Part shown: positions 17,651 through 26,216 of the stretch, one piece after another
How the letters are laid out: every line of letters begins with the position of its first letter
Numbering within the stretch: the first letter of the stretch is position 1
Assembly (NCBI GenBank): GCA_902810705.1
Contig: CADDYU010000001.1
Span: 1 to 64,000, forward strand
Direction: 5' to 3'
DNA: 64,000 bases
Source of the DNA: Methylococcaceae bacterium
GTDB lineage: Bacteria; Pseudomonadota; Gammaproteobacteria; Methylococcales; Methylococcaceae
Program-made: the position numbers and the translations under genes
Notes under the pieces: generated by a model
The model's database searches: none
What the model saw: the letters and a program-made list of their open reading frames with translations, nothing else
What the model was told of the DNA's origin: nothing

Positions 17651-18571
17651 TTAAATCAAATTAAGTCCCCGCGCCCGCTCGAAGGCTTCCCGGAAATCCA
17701 GAAACACCGGTTTCTCCGCCGTGAGGAGATAAGCGAGCAGCGCGTTTTGCAGTTTGTATTTCACGTCACCCACGGCGAGAGCGCCGATACCCACGGCACC
17801 GGGGGCATTGATGGCATGGATTAGGGGATCGCCGTTGTGGAGCCGTTTGACGCCTTCGATGCCCAAAGGCGGCACAGCGTTGACGTCGCCCGCCACTTTC
17901 AACTGCTTGGCATCGCCCAACACGTCCGAATTCAATACCTGCACGCCCGCCTTGGCGGTGCAGAACACGAGATCGGCGTGGGCGATCAGGCGGGCCTTGT
18001 CGGCGTCGGAGCTGGCATAGGTTCCGATGAGCTTCGAGCCGCAGCGCGCGTTGTATTCCTTGGCCTTTTCCAGAGCGGTATCGATGTTGAAGGGATCGAC
18101 GATGGTCACCTCGGCCCCGGCCAGGGAGGCGATGATGCCGGTGGCGAGGCCCACCGGGCCCGTGCCGCCGTAGACGACCGCATGGGCGCCCTTCAATTCT
18201 CCGCCGTGCTTGTCCTTCAGCTGCCTTTCCACGCAAGCCACCAAAGCGGCGGCGGTCGTGAAGGCGCCGCTCGGATCGGCCAGCACCGAGACCTCGAAGG
18301 GCGGCACCATGGCGTTCTTGGCGGCCTCCAGCATATTCAGCGCCAGTCCCAAATCGCGTCCGCCGATGAAGATGCCGGTACGCTTCACGCCGGCGGGGCC
18401 GCGGGAGAAGATGGTGTCCTGCACCAGCCCGTTCACCTGTTCGAGCTTGACGTTGTCGTAGGGAAAAATCGCCTCGAAGCCCGCGTCCACCGCCATGTTG
18501 ATGTCGAAGGGGCTGGTGTGTGGCATGGGATCGAACATGTGCAGCACGGTGCGTTTTTCCGTTTTTTCCAT
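17651..18571 (-). CDS. mtdB: Methylene-H4MPT dehydrogenase (MtdB-like), paralogue A with acidic cofactor loop
   Basis: 306 residues. It matches the MtdA/MtdB/MtdC family, which oxidises methylene-tetrahydromethanopterin to methenyl-H4MPT in formaldehyde oxidation. Family landmarks are SPFDINMAVDAGF, VQDTIFSRGP, TGIFIGGRDLGLA, the Rossmann motif YGGTGPVGLATG and AGDVNAVPPLGIEG. The second Rossmann strand ends in TIVDPFNID, with an Asp where NADP-binding members have Arg, suggesting NAD preference (inference). Start ATG 18571 with AGAGGT upstream. A paralogue follows 124 bp upstream on the same strand; roughly half of the residues match by eye. The symbol is by family and may apply better to the other copy. 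Confidence 0.85.
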   Translation of the reverse strand: MEKTEKRTVLHMFDPMPHTSPFDINMAVDAGFEAIFPYDNVKLEQVNGLVQDTIFSRGPAGVKRTGIFIGGRDLGLALNMLEAAKNAMVPPFEVSVLADPSGAFTTAAALVACVERQLKDKHGGELKGAHAVVYGGTGPVGLATGIIASLAGAEVTIVDPFNIDTALEKAKEYNARCGSKLIGTYASSDADKARLIAHADLVFCTAKAGVQVLNSDVLGDAKQLKVAGDVNAVPPLGIEGVKRLHNGDPLIHAINAPGAVGIGALAVGDVKYKLQNALLAYLLTAEKPVFLDFREAFERARGLNLI

Positions 18572-18695
18572 CGGTGGGACCTCTTTGGGGACGCAGAAAC
18601 TTTTAAAACGGTTGCCTGAACATCTTAAAGCATGGAGGGCCGAGGCACAGGCGCTGGCCCTGGAACTCGGCGGAAAATAGGAAAATAGGCGCGGA

Positions 18696-19601
18696 TCAAA
18701 GCTTCTGCGCGAATTCCCGAGCCAGCGCAAAAGCCTCGTCGAAACTCAAGTAAATCGGCTTGTCGGCCTGACGCATGCGGGCGAGGAGATCGCTCTGGGT
18801 CTTGTACTTGATGTTGCCGATGGCCAAGGCGCCGATGCCCACCGCGCCGCTGTTGGAGCCGGGAATCGGCGTGCCCTGATGATGAGCGTCCAGGCCCGCG
18901 ATTCCCGAGGGCGGCACTGCATTCACGTCCGCCGCAACTTTCAGTTGCGGAGCCGCTGCCACTAGCTCGGCGCTCAGCACCTGAACGCCGGCGGCGGCGG
19001 TCGCGAACACCACGTCGGCGGTCTTGATGAGTTCACCCTTGTTGGCGTCCGCGTCGCCCTCGATGCGGGTTTCATCGCCGCCGAACTCGGAATTGACCAG
19101 GCTGGCGATGTTCCGAGCCTTTTCCAACTGCCTGCCGACGATCTTGACCTGGGCACCGGCCTTGGCGGCCAGCACCGCCGCGATTTGCCCGACCGGACCG
19201 GTGCCGCCGAGGGCCAATACGGATTTGCCCTTGAGTTCGGTGTTGAACTTGGCTTGCAACTCGCGCTCGACCAGGGCGACCATGGCCGCGGCCGTGGTGA
19301 AGGCTCCGCTCGGATCAGCGAACACGGAGACCTGGAAAGGAGGCACCATGGATTGCTTCGCGGTTCTGAGCATGTCAACGGCCAGCTTTGCATCCCGGCC
19401 GCCGACGAAAATGCCGGTGCGTTTTAGTCCCTTTGGGCTCCGGGAGAAGATCGCATCCTGCACCAAGGCCCGAACCTCATTCGCCTCGACGTGGAGGTAC
19501 GGGATTGCCGAGGTCCAGCCGGCGTCCAAGGCCATGTTGACGTCGAACGGACTCAGATTCTTTTCGGGCGTGAACATGTGCAGGATATAGGGCTTTTCCA
19601 T
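18696..19601 (-). CDS. mtdB: Methylene-H4MPT dehydrogenase (MtdB-like), paralogue B with basic cofactor loop
   Basis: 301 residues, the same family and layout as its neighbour: SPFDVNMALDAGW, VQDAIFSRSPKGLKRTG, FVGGRDAKLAVDML, LGGTGPVGQIAAV and AADVNAVPPSGIAGLD. Here the second strand of the Rossmann fold ends in KIVGRQLEKARN, with an Arg as in known NADP-capable MtdB (compare CGRKLDKAQ of Methylobacterium). The strong ribosome binding site GAGGAG precedes the ATG at 19601. As first gene of the pair it is probably cotranscribed with paralogue A. The H4MPT pathway is characteristic of aerobic methylotrophs and supports the methanotroph assignment. Confidence 0.88.
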   Translation of the reverse strand: MEKPYILHMFTPEKNLSPFDVNMALDAGWTSAIPYLHVEANEVRALVQDAIFSRSPKGLKRTGIFVGGRDAKLAVDMLRTAKQSMVPPFQVSVFADPSGAFTTAAAMVALVERELQAKFNTELKGKSVLALGGTGPVGQIAAVLAAKAGAQVKIVGRQLEKARNIASLVNSEFGGDETRIEGDADANKGELIKTADVVFATAAAGVQVLSAELVAAAPQLKVAADVNAVPPSGIAGLDAHHQGTPIPGSNSGAVGIGALAIGNIKYKTQSDLLARMRQADKPIYLSFDEAFALAREFAQKL

Positions 19602-20005
19602 GGGATCTCCTCTCTGTCGTAGCGTATCTGATTGGTTTGCAAGAAATTGGATGCAGTCGCGGGAATTGAAACTCGGGGCGGATTGACCGCGCAGCATAGC
19701 ATAGTTCGGCCGTTCGGTGCGGCCGAACCAGTCTGCCAGCGGCTAGAATACGCCCCGCTTTTGCGCGAACTCCGAAGCGCGGTGTCGACGAGATGCCCCA
19801 GGAGCAAGGCTCGTTTCCAGGAGTCTGAAAGAACGGGGTTCCAGAATTCATCCACCTCGGAGGCGGGTCTTGGTGGACGGCATTCCCGTTCCTCTGCCGC
19901 CGAAAAATTTCCATGAACTGGTCGTCGATGCCGAAACCATCCGGGCTCCGAGCCCCTGCAGAAATGAGCGCAGTCAAACCGATGATGGAGCGCACAGGAG
20001 CGCTA
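19602..20005. other. Divergent promoter region between mtdB pair and rsbT-like gene
   Basis: About 400 bases separating minus-strand mtdB from the plus-strand anti-sigma kinase. The frame of the kinase is open from 19913, but the sequence before 20006 lacks family resemblance. It should contain both promoters; no clear -35/-10 pair was identified. Confidence 0.4.
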
Positions 20006-20407
20006 ATGACCGACGGAATACGTGTACCCATCGACTCGGAGGCACACATTCTGACCGCACGCCAGCAGGGGCGATCATTGGCTGCGGACCTGGGCTTTTG
20101 GTCCGTCGAGCAGACCTTCATCGCCATGGCCATCTCGGAAGTCGCGCTCAACATCCTCCAGTATGCCGGCAAGGGCGAGATCATTCTGAGCACGGCCCAA
20201 AAGGATGGAACCCGGGGCATCGTCATCGTGGCCAGCGACCAGGGACCGGGCATTCCCAACGTGGAGCTCGCCATGCAGGAGGGCTATTCAACGAGCGGGG
20301 GAGCGGGCCTGGGCCTGTCGGGCGCCAAACGGCTGATGGATGAATTCGACATTGTTTCCGAGGTCGGGAAGGGAACGACGGTGACGATGAAAAAATGGGT
20401 GCGATGA
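20006..20407 (+). CDS. RsbT-like anti-sigma-type serine/threonine kinase
   Basis: 133 residues, the usual length of RsbT. The GHKL ATPase motifs are present: N-box SEVALNILQYA, G1 box SDQGPGIPN and G2 box SGGAGLGLSGAKRLMDEF. In the stressosome/partner-switch pathway RsbT phosphorylates STAS proteins and, when released, activates the RsbU phosphatase. The ATG at 20006 has AGGAGC 7 bp upstream and gives the family length; a longer reading from 19913 is less likely. The RsbU-like phosphatase lies 169 bp downstream, which fits that pairing. No STAS partner or sigma factor gene is in the window. Confidence 0.85.
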   Translation: MTDGIRVPIDSEAHILTARQQGRSLAADLGFWSVEQTFIAMAISEVALNILQYAGKGEIILSTAQKDGTRGIVIVASDQGPGIPNVELAMQEGYSTSGGAGLGLSGAKRLMDEFDIVSEVGKGTTVTMKKWVR

Positions 20408-20576
20408 GCGCTTCCTATCGGTCGATTTAACAGGTGAGATCGATCGAATCGGAAGAGAGCCCGCTAGTCAAATAAGTCAGATATCCAAACGGCCATGAAC
20501 CATTCCATTAATGATGCTTTCCGTTGAATTTTCCCTCACCCGCTCATTCACCGGTCACTCATCCTGGAGATAGGCC

Positions 20577-22985
20577 ATGAATGAAATTGTCGAGCGGGCG
20601 GAAGCCGATCTCGCGGTGGAATACGGGGCGGCCTTGCGGGACCATGGGGCCCGGGACGGGGAAGTCTCCCTGCAGCGGGCCCATGCACTGGGACACAAGG
20701 CCCTCGCGGAGAAAATAAGCCTCTCGGCCTTGGCTACGATCCATCACCAGGCCCTGACCGAGCTTTTAAGTCAAGCCACCACGCCCGAGCAATGCGTCGG
20801 CATCGAAACCCGGGCGCAGGCGTTCTTTCGGGAGGTTCTCGCGCCCTTCGAGGGTGTAATCCGCGGCTACGATGACGCCGAGGCCAAACTGCGCCTCCTC
20901 AACGAGAGCTTGGAGCGGACGAATAAGCGCCTGACCGAGATCCTTTTCGAGAAGGATCGGGTTATCGCGGAACTGAAGCGAAACGAAGAGGAGCTGCGCA
21001 GATCGCACGCCGAGGTGGCGCAGGCGAAGACCCTGGAACTCGCCGCCGCCGCCACGACCCTGCAGGCGGAAATCAGCGAGCGCAAGCTGACGGAAATCGC
21101 GTTGCGGGAAAGCGAATCGAGGTTCCGGGCCATTTTTGAAAGAACCGGCATCGGCATTGCCCTCTTGGACCGACTTGGAAAAGTCCGCGAGTGCAATCTC
21201 GCCCTGCAAGAGATGCTGGGCTATAGCAGCGCAGAGTTGCACAACCAAGTGATTTTCGAATTGAGCCATCCTGACGATGTCGAAATCAGCGCTCGATCTT
21301 TCAAAGGCTTGGTCGAGGGAAAATACAAGCATTACAACTTGGACAAACGATTCATCCGGAAAGATGGCTCATTGCTGTGGGTGCGCAAGATCGTTTCCGG
21401 AGTTTATGGATTCAGGGGCGAATTGCAGTTCGCCATCGATATGATCGAGGACATTACCGACAGCAAGTTCGCCGAGGAGGCGTTGCGGGAAAGTGAGGCC
21501 CGGTTTCGTCAGATCGTCGATATGACCTGCGAATGGATTTGGGAGCAGGATGCGGAAGGCCGCTATATCTATTCGAGCGCCGCGGTGAAGAACATTCTGG
21601 GATTTAGCGCCGAGGAGATTATCGGAAAACACTATTACGAGTTGTTTTATCCGGAAGACAAGGAACGCCTCACGGTCGTAATCCCGGAAACGGCCGCGCG
21701 CAAGGAAACCTTCCATCGCCTCATCAATCGCTATCGGCATAAGAACGGCCGCGAGGTCTTTACCGAATCCACCGGAACGCCGATCTCCGATCGCCAAGGC
21801 CGCTTGCTGAAGTGGCGCGGCGTGGATCACGACGTCACCGAGCGCAAGCGCTTCGAGGATGCCCTTCGGCTTCGGGACCGCGCCATCGAGGCGTCCAGCG
21901 TGGGCATCATCATCACCGATCCCCATCAGCCGGGCAATCCCATCATCTATGCCAATCCCGCGTTCATCCAGATGACCGGCTGCAGCCGGGACGAGGTGAT
22001 TGGGCACAATCCCCGCCTGTTGCAAGGCCCCGATACCGATGCCAAGGCGATCGCGGAGATTCGAACGGCCTTGCGCGAAGGCCGCGACTGTCATCTGACG
22101 CTCAAGAACTACCGCAAGGACGGGACCCCCTTTTGGAACGAGCTGTTCATCTCTCCGGTGAGGGACGATCAGGGCCGGGTGACCCATTTCATCGGCACGC
22201 AGACGGATGTTACGGCATTGCGACGCATCGAGGAGGAACGCCATGAGCTGGAAATCGCTCGGCAAATTCAGATGTCCCTCTTGCCGAGCGCGCCGTTGCG
22301 GGTGGACGGCGCTCTGGTGGCGGGCTATTGCCTGCCGGCGGCTCATGTCGGAGGCGATTATTTCGATTATTTCGGCGCGGACAACACCCTGGATATCGTG
22401 ATCGCCGATGTATCCGGCCACTCGGTAGGCGCGGCCATGCTCATGGCCGAAACCCGCAGTACCTTGAAGATGGAAACTCACTGGATGACGAAAGGAGAGC
22501 TCAAGCTTGACCACGGGGCGGAAAGAACCTTGTCGATCCTGAACGATCTCCTGTTCGAGGATTTGAGCCGGGCGGATTTTTTTATTTCCATGTTCTATGT
22601 GAAATATCATGGGGAAACCGGCGAGATGGTCTATGCCAACGCCGGGCACAATCGCCCATTGCTGCTGCGCCGAGATGAAAAGGAGTGCGTCGAGCTGGAT
22701 GCCGAGGGACTCATTCTGGGGATTCGAAAAGGCGTGATTTTCGAAGAGAAAAAACTCTCTCTGCGAAAAGGGGACATGCTGCTGCTTTATACGGATGGAG
22801 TGACCGAGGCTCGCAATAAACAGGGCGAGTTTTTCGGCGTGCCTCGCCTGCGCGATCTGCTCATCGTCCATGCCCAGCTCCCGCCTCAAGAGCTCATCGA
22901 AATGGTCGTCGACGAACTCAGGAGCTTTTGCCAAAGCCGATCCTTCGAGGACGATATTTCCCTCGTGGTGCTGAAAGTGCTTTAG
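20577..22985 (+). CDS. RsbU-like PP2C phosphatase with three PAS domains
   Basis: 802 residues. In order: an N-terminal RsbU-type helical domain (about 1-90), a coiled coil (about 95-175), PAS1 (180-300), PAS2 (300-420), a LOV-like PAS3 (430-545) and a SpoIIE/PP2C phosphatase (551-802). Metal-binding acidic residues are in GGDYFDYF, VIADVSGHSVGAAMLM, LLYTDGVTEA and FEDDISLVVL. PAS3 has the LOV layout (DEVIGHNPRLLQGPDTD), but Pro479 replaces the photoactive Cys of GRNCRFLQG, so blue-light adduct chemistry is not expected. It probably dephosphorylates an anti-anti-sigma STAS protein in response to PAS-sensed cues and is activated by the RsbT-like kinase upstream. pmoC follows 68 bp downstream. 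Confidence 0.9.
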   Translation: MNEIVERAEADLAVEYGAALRDHGARDGEVSLQRAHALGHKALAEKISLSALATIHHQALTELLSQATTPEQCVGIETRAQAFFREVLAPFEGVIRGYDDAEAKLRLLNESLERTNKRLTEILFEKDRVIAELKRNEEELRRSHAEVAQAKTLELAAAATTLQAEISERKLTEIALRESESRFRAIFERTGIGIALLDRLGKVRECNLALQEMLGYSSAELHNQVIFELSHPDDVEISARSFKGLVEGKYKHYNLDKRFIRKDGSLLWVRKIVSGVYGFRGELQFAIDMIEDITDSKFAEEALRESEARFRQIVDMTCEWIWEQDAEGRYIYSSAAVKNILGFSAEEIIGKHYYELFYPEDKERLTVVIPETAARKETFHRLINRYRHKNGREVFTESTGTPISDRQGRLLKWRGVDHDVTERKRFEDALRLRDRAIEASSVGIIITDPHQPGNPIIYANPAFIQMTGCSRDEVIGHNPRLLQGPDTDAKAIAEIRTALREGRDCHLTLKNYRKDGTPFWNELFISPVRDDQGRVTHFIGTQTDVTALRRIEEERHELEIARQIQMSLLPSAPLRVDGALVAGYCLPAAHVGGDYFDYFGADNTLDIVIADVSGHSVGAAMLMAETRSTLKMETHWMTKGELKLDHGAERTLSILNDLLFEDLSRADFFISMFYVKYHGETGEMVYANAGHNRPLLLRRDEKECVELDAEGLILGIRKGVIFEEKKLSLRKGDMLLLYTDGVTEARNKQGEFFGVPRLRDLLIVHAQLPPQELIEMVVDELRSFCQSRSFEDDISLVVLKVL

Positions 22986-23053
22986 AGATCGGGAGTGTTT
23001 TTCCAAGGCTCCAGTCCAATCGGAGTACTTTGGCCTTATCGAGGAGGTGACCT

Positions 23054-23923
23054 GTGTCTGCGTCGACTCGAACCGCGCTAGCCGGTGAAATCACGAAACA
23101 GCAGCCATTGCTCAATCGGAGGCATCTGGTTCTTGTAATCGTGGGCTATGCGGCTCTGTACCTATCGCTTCGCTGGTATGAGGGGAGATACGCCTGGTCG
23201 GCCGGGCTGGATGCCTTTGCGCCGGAATTCGAGACCTATTGGATGAGCCTCCTTTACGCGGAAATCGTGCTGGAAGTCATCACGGGCGCTCTCTTGTGGG
23301 GATGGTTGTGGCGAACTCGAGATCTCAATTTAGAGAGGTATTGGGGACGCTTCATGGATACGGAGACGGTACTGACCCGAAAGAGGGGCGCCGCCTTGTG
23401 GGAATTGCTATGGAAAACCCGGGATCAGAGCGTCGTGGTGTTGACCCCGCGCGAGGAGCTGCGCCGCAACATGACGCATCTGATCTGGCTGGCGGCCTAT
23501 GCCTGGGCTTTCTATTGGGGAGTGAGTTTCTTCACCGAGCAGGATGCGACCTGGCATCAAACGGTCGTGCGCGATACCGACTTCACGCCCAGCCACATCA
23601 TCGTGTTCTATCTATGCTATCCCGTTTACATCATTACGGGTTGGGGGGCTTTCCTGTATGCGAAGACGCGCCTGCCTTTTTTCGCCAAGGGTTTGTCCGT
23701 GCCCTATCTCTTGTCGGTGGTCGGCCCGTTCACGATTTTGCCGAATGTCAGCTATAACGAATGGGGCCACACGTTCTGGTTCATGGAAGAAATTTTCGTG
23801 GCGCCCCTGCACTATGGCTTCGTCGTCTTCGCGTGGTTTGCGTTGTCCATCGGAGGCGTGCTGCTGCAGGCGTTTGCCAGCATTTTATATTTGATCAAGA
23901 AAGAGCTCTGCGCCGAGTCGTAG
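23054..23923 (+). CDS. pmoC: Solitary PmoC, particulate methane monooxygenase subunit C, with internal duplication
   Basis: 289 residues; GTG start with strong GAGGAGGTGA. It matches PmoC through WYEGRYAWSAGLDAFAPEFE, LTPREELRRN and LPNVSYNEWGHTFWFMEE. All copper ligands are kept: Asp164, His168 and His181 (TEQDATWHQ...TPSH), and Asn235, His239 and His253 (NEWGH...PLHYGF). In standard PmoC a single LWKTRD leads directly to LTPREE. Here LWRTRD (85-90) and LWKTRD (119-124) are separated by 34 extra residues, a degenerate copy of residues 52-85. No pmoA or pmoB is nearby, so this is an orphan copy. It may be cotranscribed with the phosphatase gene upstream. Confidence 0.93.
   Translation: MSASTRTALAGEITKQQPLLNRRHLVLVIVGYAALYLSLRWYEGRYAWSAGLDAFAPEFETYWMSLLYAEIVLEVITGALLWGWLWRTRDLNLERYWGRFMDTETVLTRKRGAALWELLWKTRDQSVVVLTPREELRRNMTHLIWLAAYAWAFYWGVSFFTEQDATWHQTVVRDTDFTPSHIIVFYLCYPVYIITGWGAFLYAKTRLPFFAKGLSVPYLLSVVGPFTILPNVSYNEWGHTFWFMEEIFVAPLHYGFVVFAWFALSIGGVLLQAFASILYLIKKELCAES
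23207..23410 (+). repeat. Diverged 102-bp tandem duplication inside pmoC
   Basis: Two adjacent 102-bp units, 23207-23308 and 23309-23410, encode residues 52-85 and 86-119. Aligned without gaps they share E-x-Y-W, E-x-V-L, G-A-x-L-W-x-x-L and the following W-[RK]-T-R-D. Unit 1 is the normal transmembrane helix of PmoC; unit 2 has gained charged residues (TRKRG) and is no longer clearly hydrophobic. Confidence 0.75.
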
Positions 23924-24026
23924 GATTGCCTTCCATCATCCCATCACGCCGCATGGGCTGGCGATGACGGCGCTCGCGTATAATGAGCCCCGCTATCTGC
24001 AAGTCCTGGTTGCCTGACGAGAGATT

Positions 24027-26216
24027 ATGCCCGCGCCTTCTTTCCCCTGGCCCCCTGTTCGGGCATCGCTCCCGTGGCTAGGTTTTTGTTTCTGGCTCTT
24101 TCTGCTCGCCGCGTGCGGCGATCCGCCGAACAATCCCTATCCGGCGGAAGATAACGGCAAGAACATTCTTTATACCTCATTCGAGGAGCGGCCCAAGCAC
24201 CTGGATCCGGCGCGGGCTTACAGCGCCAACGAATACGAAATCATCGCCCAAATCTATGAGCCCCCGCTGCAATACGCTTACCTGAAGCGGCCCTACCAAT
24301 TGGAGCCCTTGGCGGCGGCGGAACTGCCGGCGGTGAGCTATCTGGACAGGAACGGCCAGCCGTTGCCGGCCAACGCGCCGGAGGAACACATCGGCTATAG
24401 CGTGTACGACATCCATCTTCGATCCGACGTGCGGTTTCAGCCTCATCCCGCCTTCGCGAAGGACGAGGCGGGACATTACCGCTATCATGCGCTGAGCCCG
24501 GAGCAACTGGCCCAGGTCCAAACGCTCGCCGATTTGCCCGAAACCGGCAGCCGCGCTCTGACCGCCGAGGATTATCTTTATCAGATCAAGCGCCTGGCGC
24601 ATCCCCAAATTCATTCGCCCATCGCCGAGATGATGGCGGGCTACATCGTGGGGCTCAAGGACTTGAGCGAGCGCCTGGCTAAGGACTTCGGCAGCCGAGC
24701 GGACAAAAGCGTCTGGTTCGATCTCCGCCCCTATGCGCTGGAAGGTGTCGAAATCGTCGATCCGCACCGCCTCAAAATCCGCCTGCACGGCAAGTATCCG
24801 CAATTCCGCTTCTGGCTCGCGATGCCGTTTTTCGCTCCCCTGCCCTGGGAGGCGGACGCCTTCTACGCCCAGCCGGGCTTGGCCACGAAGAACATCACCC
24901 TGGACTGGTACCCGGTCGGCACCGGCGCCTACATGATGACGGAGAACAATCCCAACCGGCGCATGATGCTGGTGAAGAATCCCCACTACCACGAGGAACG
25001 TTACCCCGCCGAGGGCGAGCCGGAGGATGCCGCGCGAGGGTATCTGCGGGACGCCGGGCGGAAACTGCCCTTCATCGACCGGGTGGTGTTCGTGCTGGAA
25101 AAGGAAACCATCCCCTACTGGAACAAGTTTCTGCAGGGCTATTACGACGCCTCGAGCCTCGCTTCGGACAACTTCGACCAGGCCATTCAGTTCAGCGGGC
25201 AGGGCAACGCCGAGCTGACGCCCGACATGAAGTCCAGGGACATCCGCCTGCAAACCGCGGTGGCGACCACCTCCATGTACATGGGCTTCAATATGCTCGA
25301 CCCGGTGGTGGGCGGCCTGGGCGAGGCCAGGGCCAAGCTGCGCCGGGCCATCAGCATCGCGGTCGACGAGGAAGAGTTCATCGCCATCTTCATGAACGGG
25401 CGCGGCATCCCGGCCCAGGGCGTGCTGCCGCCGGGGCTGTTCGGCTTTGTGAAGGGCAAGGACGGCATCAATCCTTACATCTACGATTGGGCGGGCGGGG
25501 AGCCTCGACGGAAGAGTATCGCTGAGGCGAAGCAGCTATTAGCCGAGGCCGGCTATCCTAGCGGCATGGATGCCAGAACCGGCAAACCCTTGGTCTTGTA
25601 CCTGGACACCGTGGCCTCCGGACCCGACGACAAGTCGGTGCTGAACTGGTACCGCAAGCAGTTCGGGAAATTGGGCATCCAGCTGGTGCTCAGGACCACC
25701 GATTACAACCAGTTCCAGCAAAAGATGCTGAACGGCAACGCTCAGATCTTCCGCTGGGGCTGGAATGCCGATTATCCCGACCCCGAGAACTTCTTCTTTC
25801 TGCTTTACGGGCAGAACGCCAAGGTGGGGAAGGGCGGCGAGAACGCGGCCAACTACCAGAACCCCGAGTTCGACCGGCTGTTCGAGCGCATGCGCAACCT
25901 GGAGGATGGCCCCGAGCGCTTTCGGCTGATCCAGGAAATGCAGGCCGTCTTGCGCCGGGACGCGCCCTGGGTGTTCGGCCTCCATCCCAAGACTTTCAGT
26001 CTGAGCCATGCCTGGTACCAGAACCGCAAGCCCAATCTGATGGCGAACAACGGGCTCAAGTATCTTCGCATCGACGGGAAGGAGCGGGAGGAAAAGCGGG
26101 CCGAGTGGAACCGGCCGGTGTATTGGCCCTTGCCGTTCCTGGCGCTGTTGGCGGTCGGCGCCGTGACGCCCGCTTGGCGGGTTTATCGGCGCAGGATGAG
26201 GAGCACCGCTTTATGA
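24027..26216 (+). CDS. Family 5 extracellular solute-binding lipoprotein with C-terminal membrane helix
   Basis: 729 residues. The N-terminus has a type II signal peptide with lipobox LLAAC. The body has the DppA/OppA/NikA (SBP_bac_5) features: HLDPARAYSANEYEI, YPVGTGAYMM, RRAISIAVDEEEF and WGWNADYPDPENFFFLLYG. Unusually, a second hydrophobic segment (YWPLPFLALLAVGAV) followed by a basic tail lies at the extreme C-terminus, so the protein may be anchored at both ends. It is larger than typical binding proteins (about 530). The stop overlaps the start of the permease gene (ATGA), which places it first in the importer operon. The substrate is probably a peptide or similar, unproven. Confidence 0.9.
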   Translation: MPAPSFPWPPVRASLPWLGFCFWLFLLAACGDPPNNPYPAEDNGKNILYTSFEERPKHLDPARAYSANEYEIIAQIYEPPLQYAYLKRPYQLEPLAAAELPAVSYLDRNGQPLPANAPEEHIGYSVYDIHLRSDVRFQPHPAFAKDEAGHYRYHALSPEQLAQVQTLADLPETGSRALTAEDYLYQIKRLAHPQIHSPIAEMMAGYIVGLKDLSERLAKDFGSRADKSVWFDLRPYALEGVEIVDPHRLKIRLHGKYPQFRFWLAMPFFAPLPWEADAFYAQPGLATKNITLDWYPVGTGAYMMTENNPNRRMMLVKNPHYHEERYPAEGEPEDAARGYLRDAGRKLPFIDRVVFVLEKETIPYWNKFLQGYYDASSLASDNFDQAIQFSGQGNAELTPDMKSRDIRLQTAVATTSMYMGFNMLDPVVGGLGEARAKLRRAISIAVDEEEFIAIFMNGRGIPAQGVLPPGLFGFVKGKDGINPYIYDWAGGEPRRKSIAEAKQLLAEAGYPSGMDARTGKPLVLYLDTVASGPDDKSVLNWYRKQFGKLGIQLVLRTTDYNQFQQKMLNGNAQIFRWGWNADYPDPENFFFLLYGQNAKVGKGGENAANYQNPEFDRLFERMRNLEDGPERFRLIQEMQAVLRRDAPWVFGLHPKTFSLSHAWYQNRKPNLMANNGLKYLRIDGKEREEKRAEWNRPVYWPLPFLALLAVGAVTPAWRVYRRRMRSTAL

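Noticed and set aside
17454-17654. Plus-strand 66-codon frame before the mtdB pair
   Set aside because: It has no similarity, hydrophobic segment or ribosome binding site, and it lies across the 3' end of a minus-strand gene.
22000-22050. Blue-light photoreceptor call for the phosphatase
   Set aside because: The cysteine that forms the flavin adduct is replaced by proline, so only a LOV-like, light-independent domain can be claimed.
23054-23923. Assignment as AmoC of an ammonia oxidiser
   Set aside because: The sequence follows methanotroph PmoC (TEQDATWHQ, NEWGHTFWFMEE), and the nearby H4MPT genes fit a methanotroph; still, the two families are homologous and a tree would settle it.
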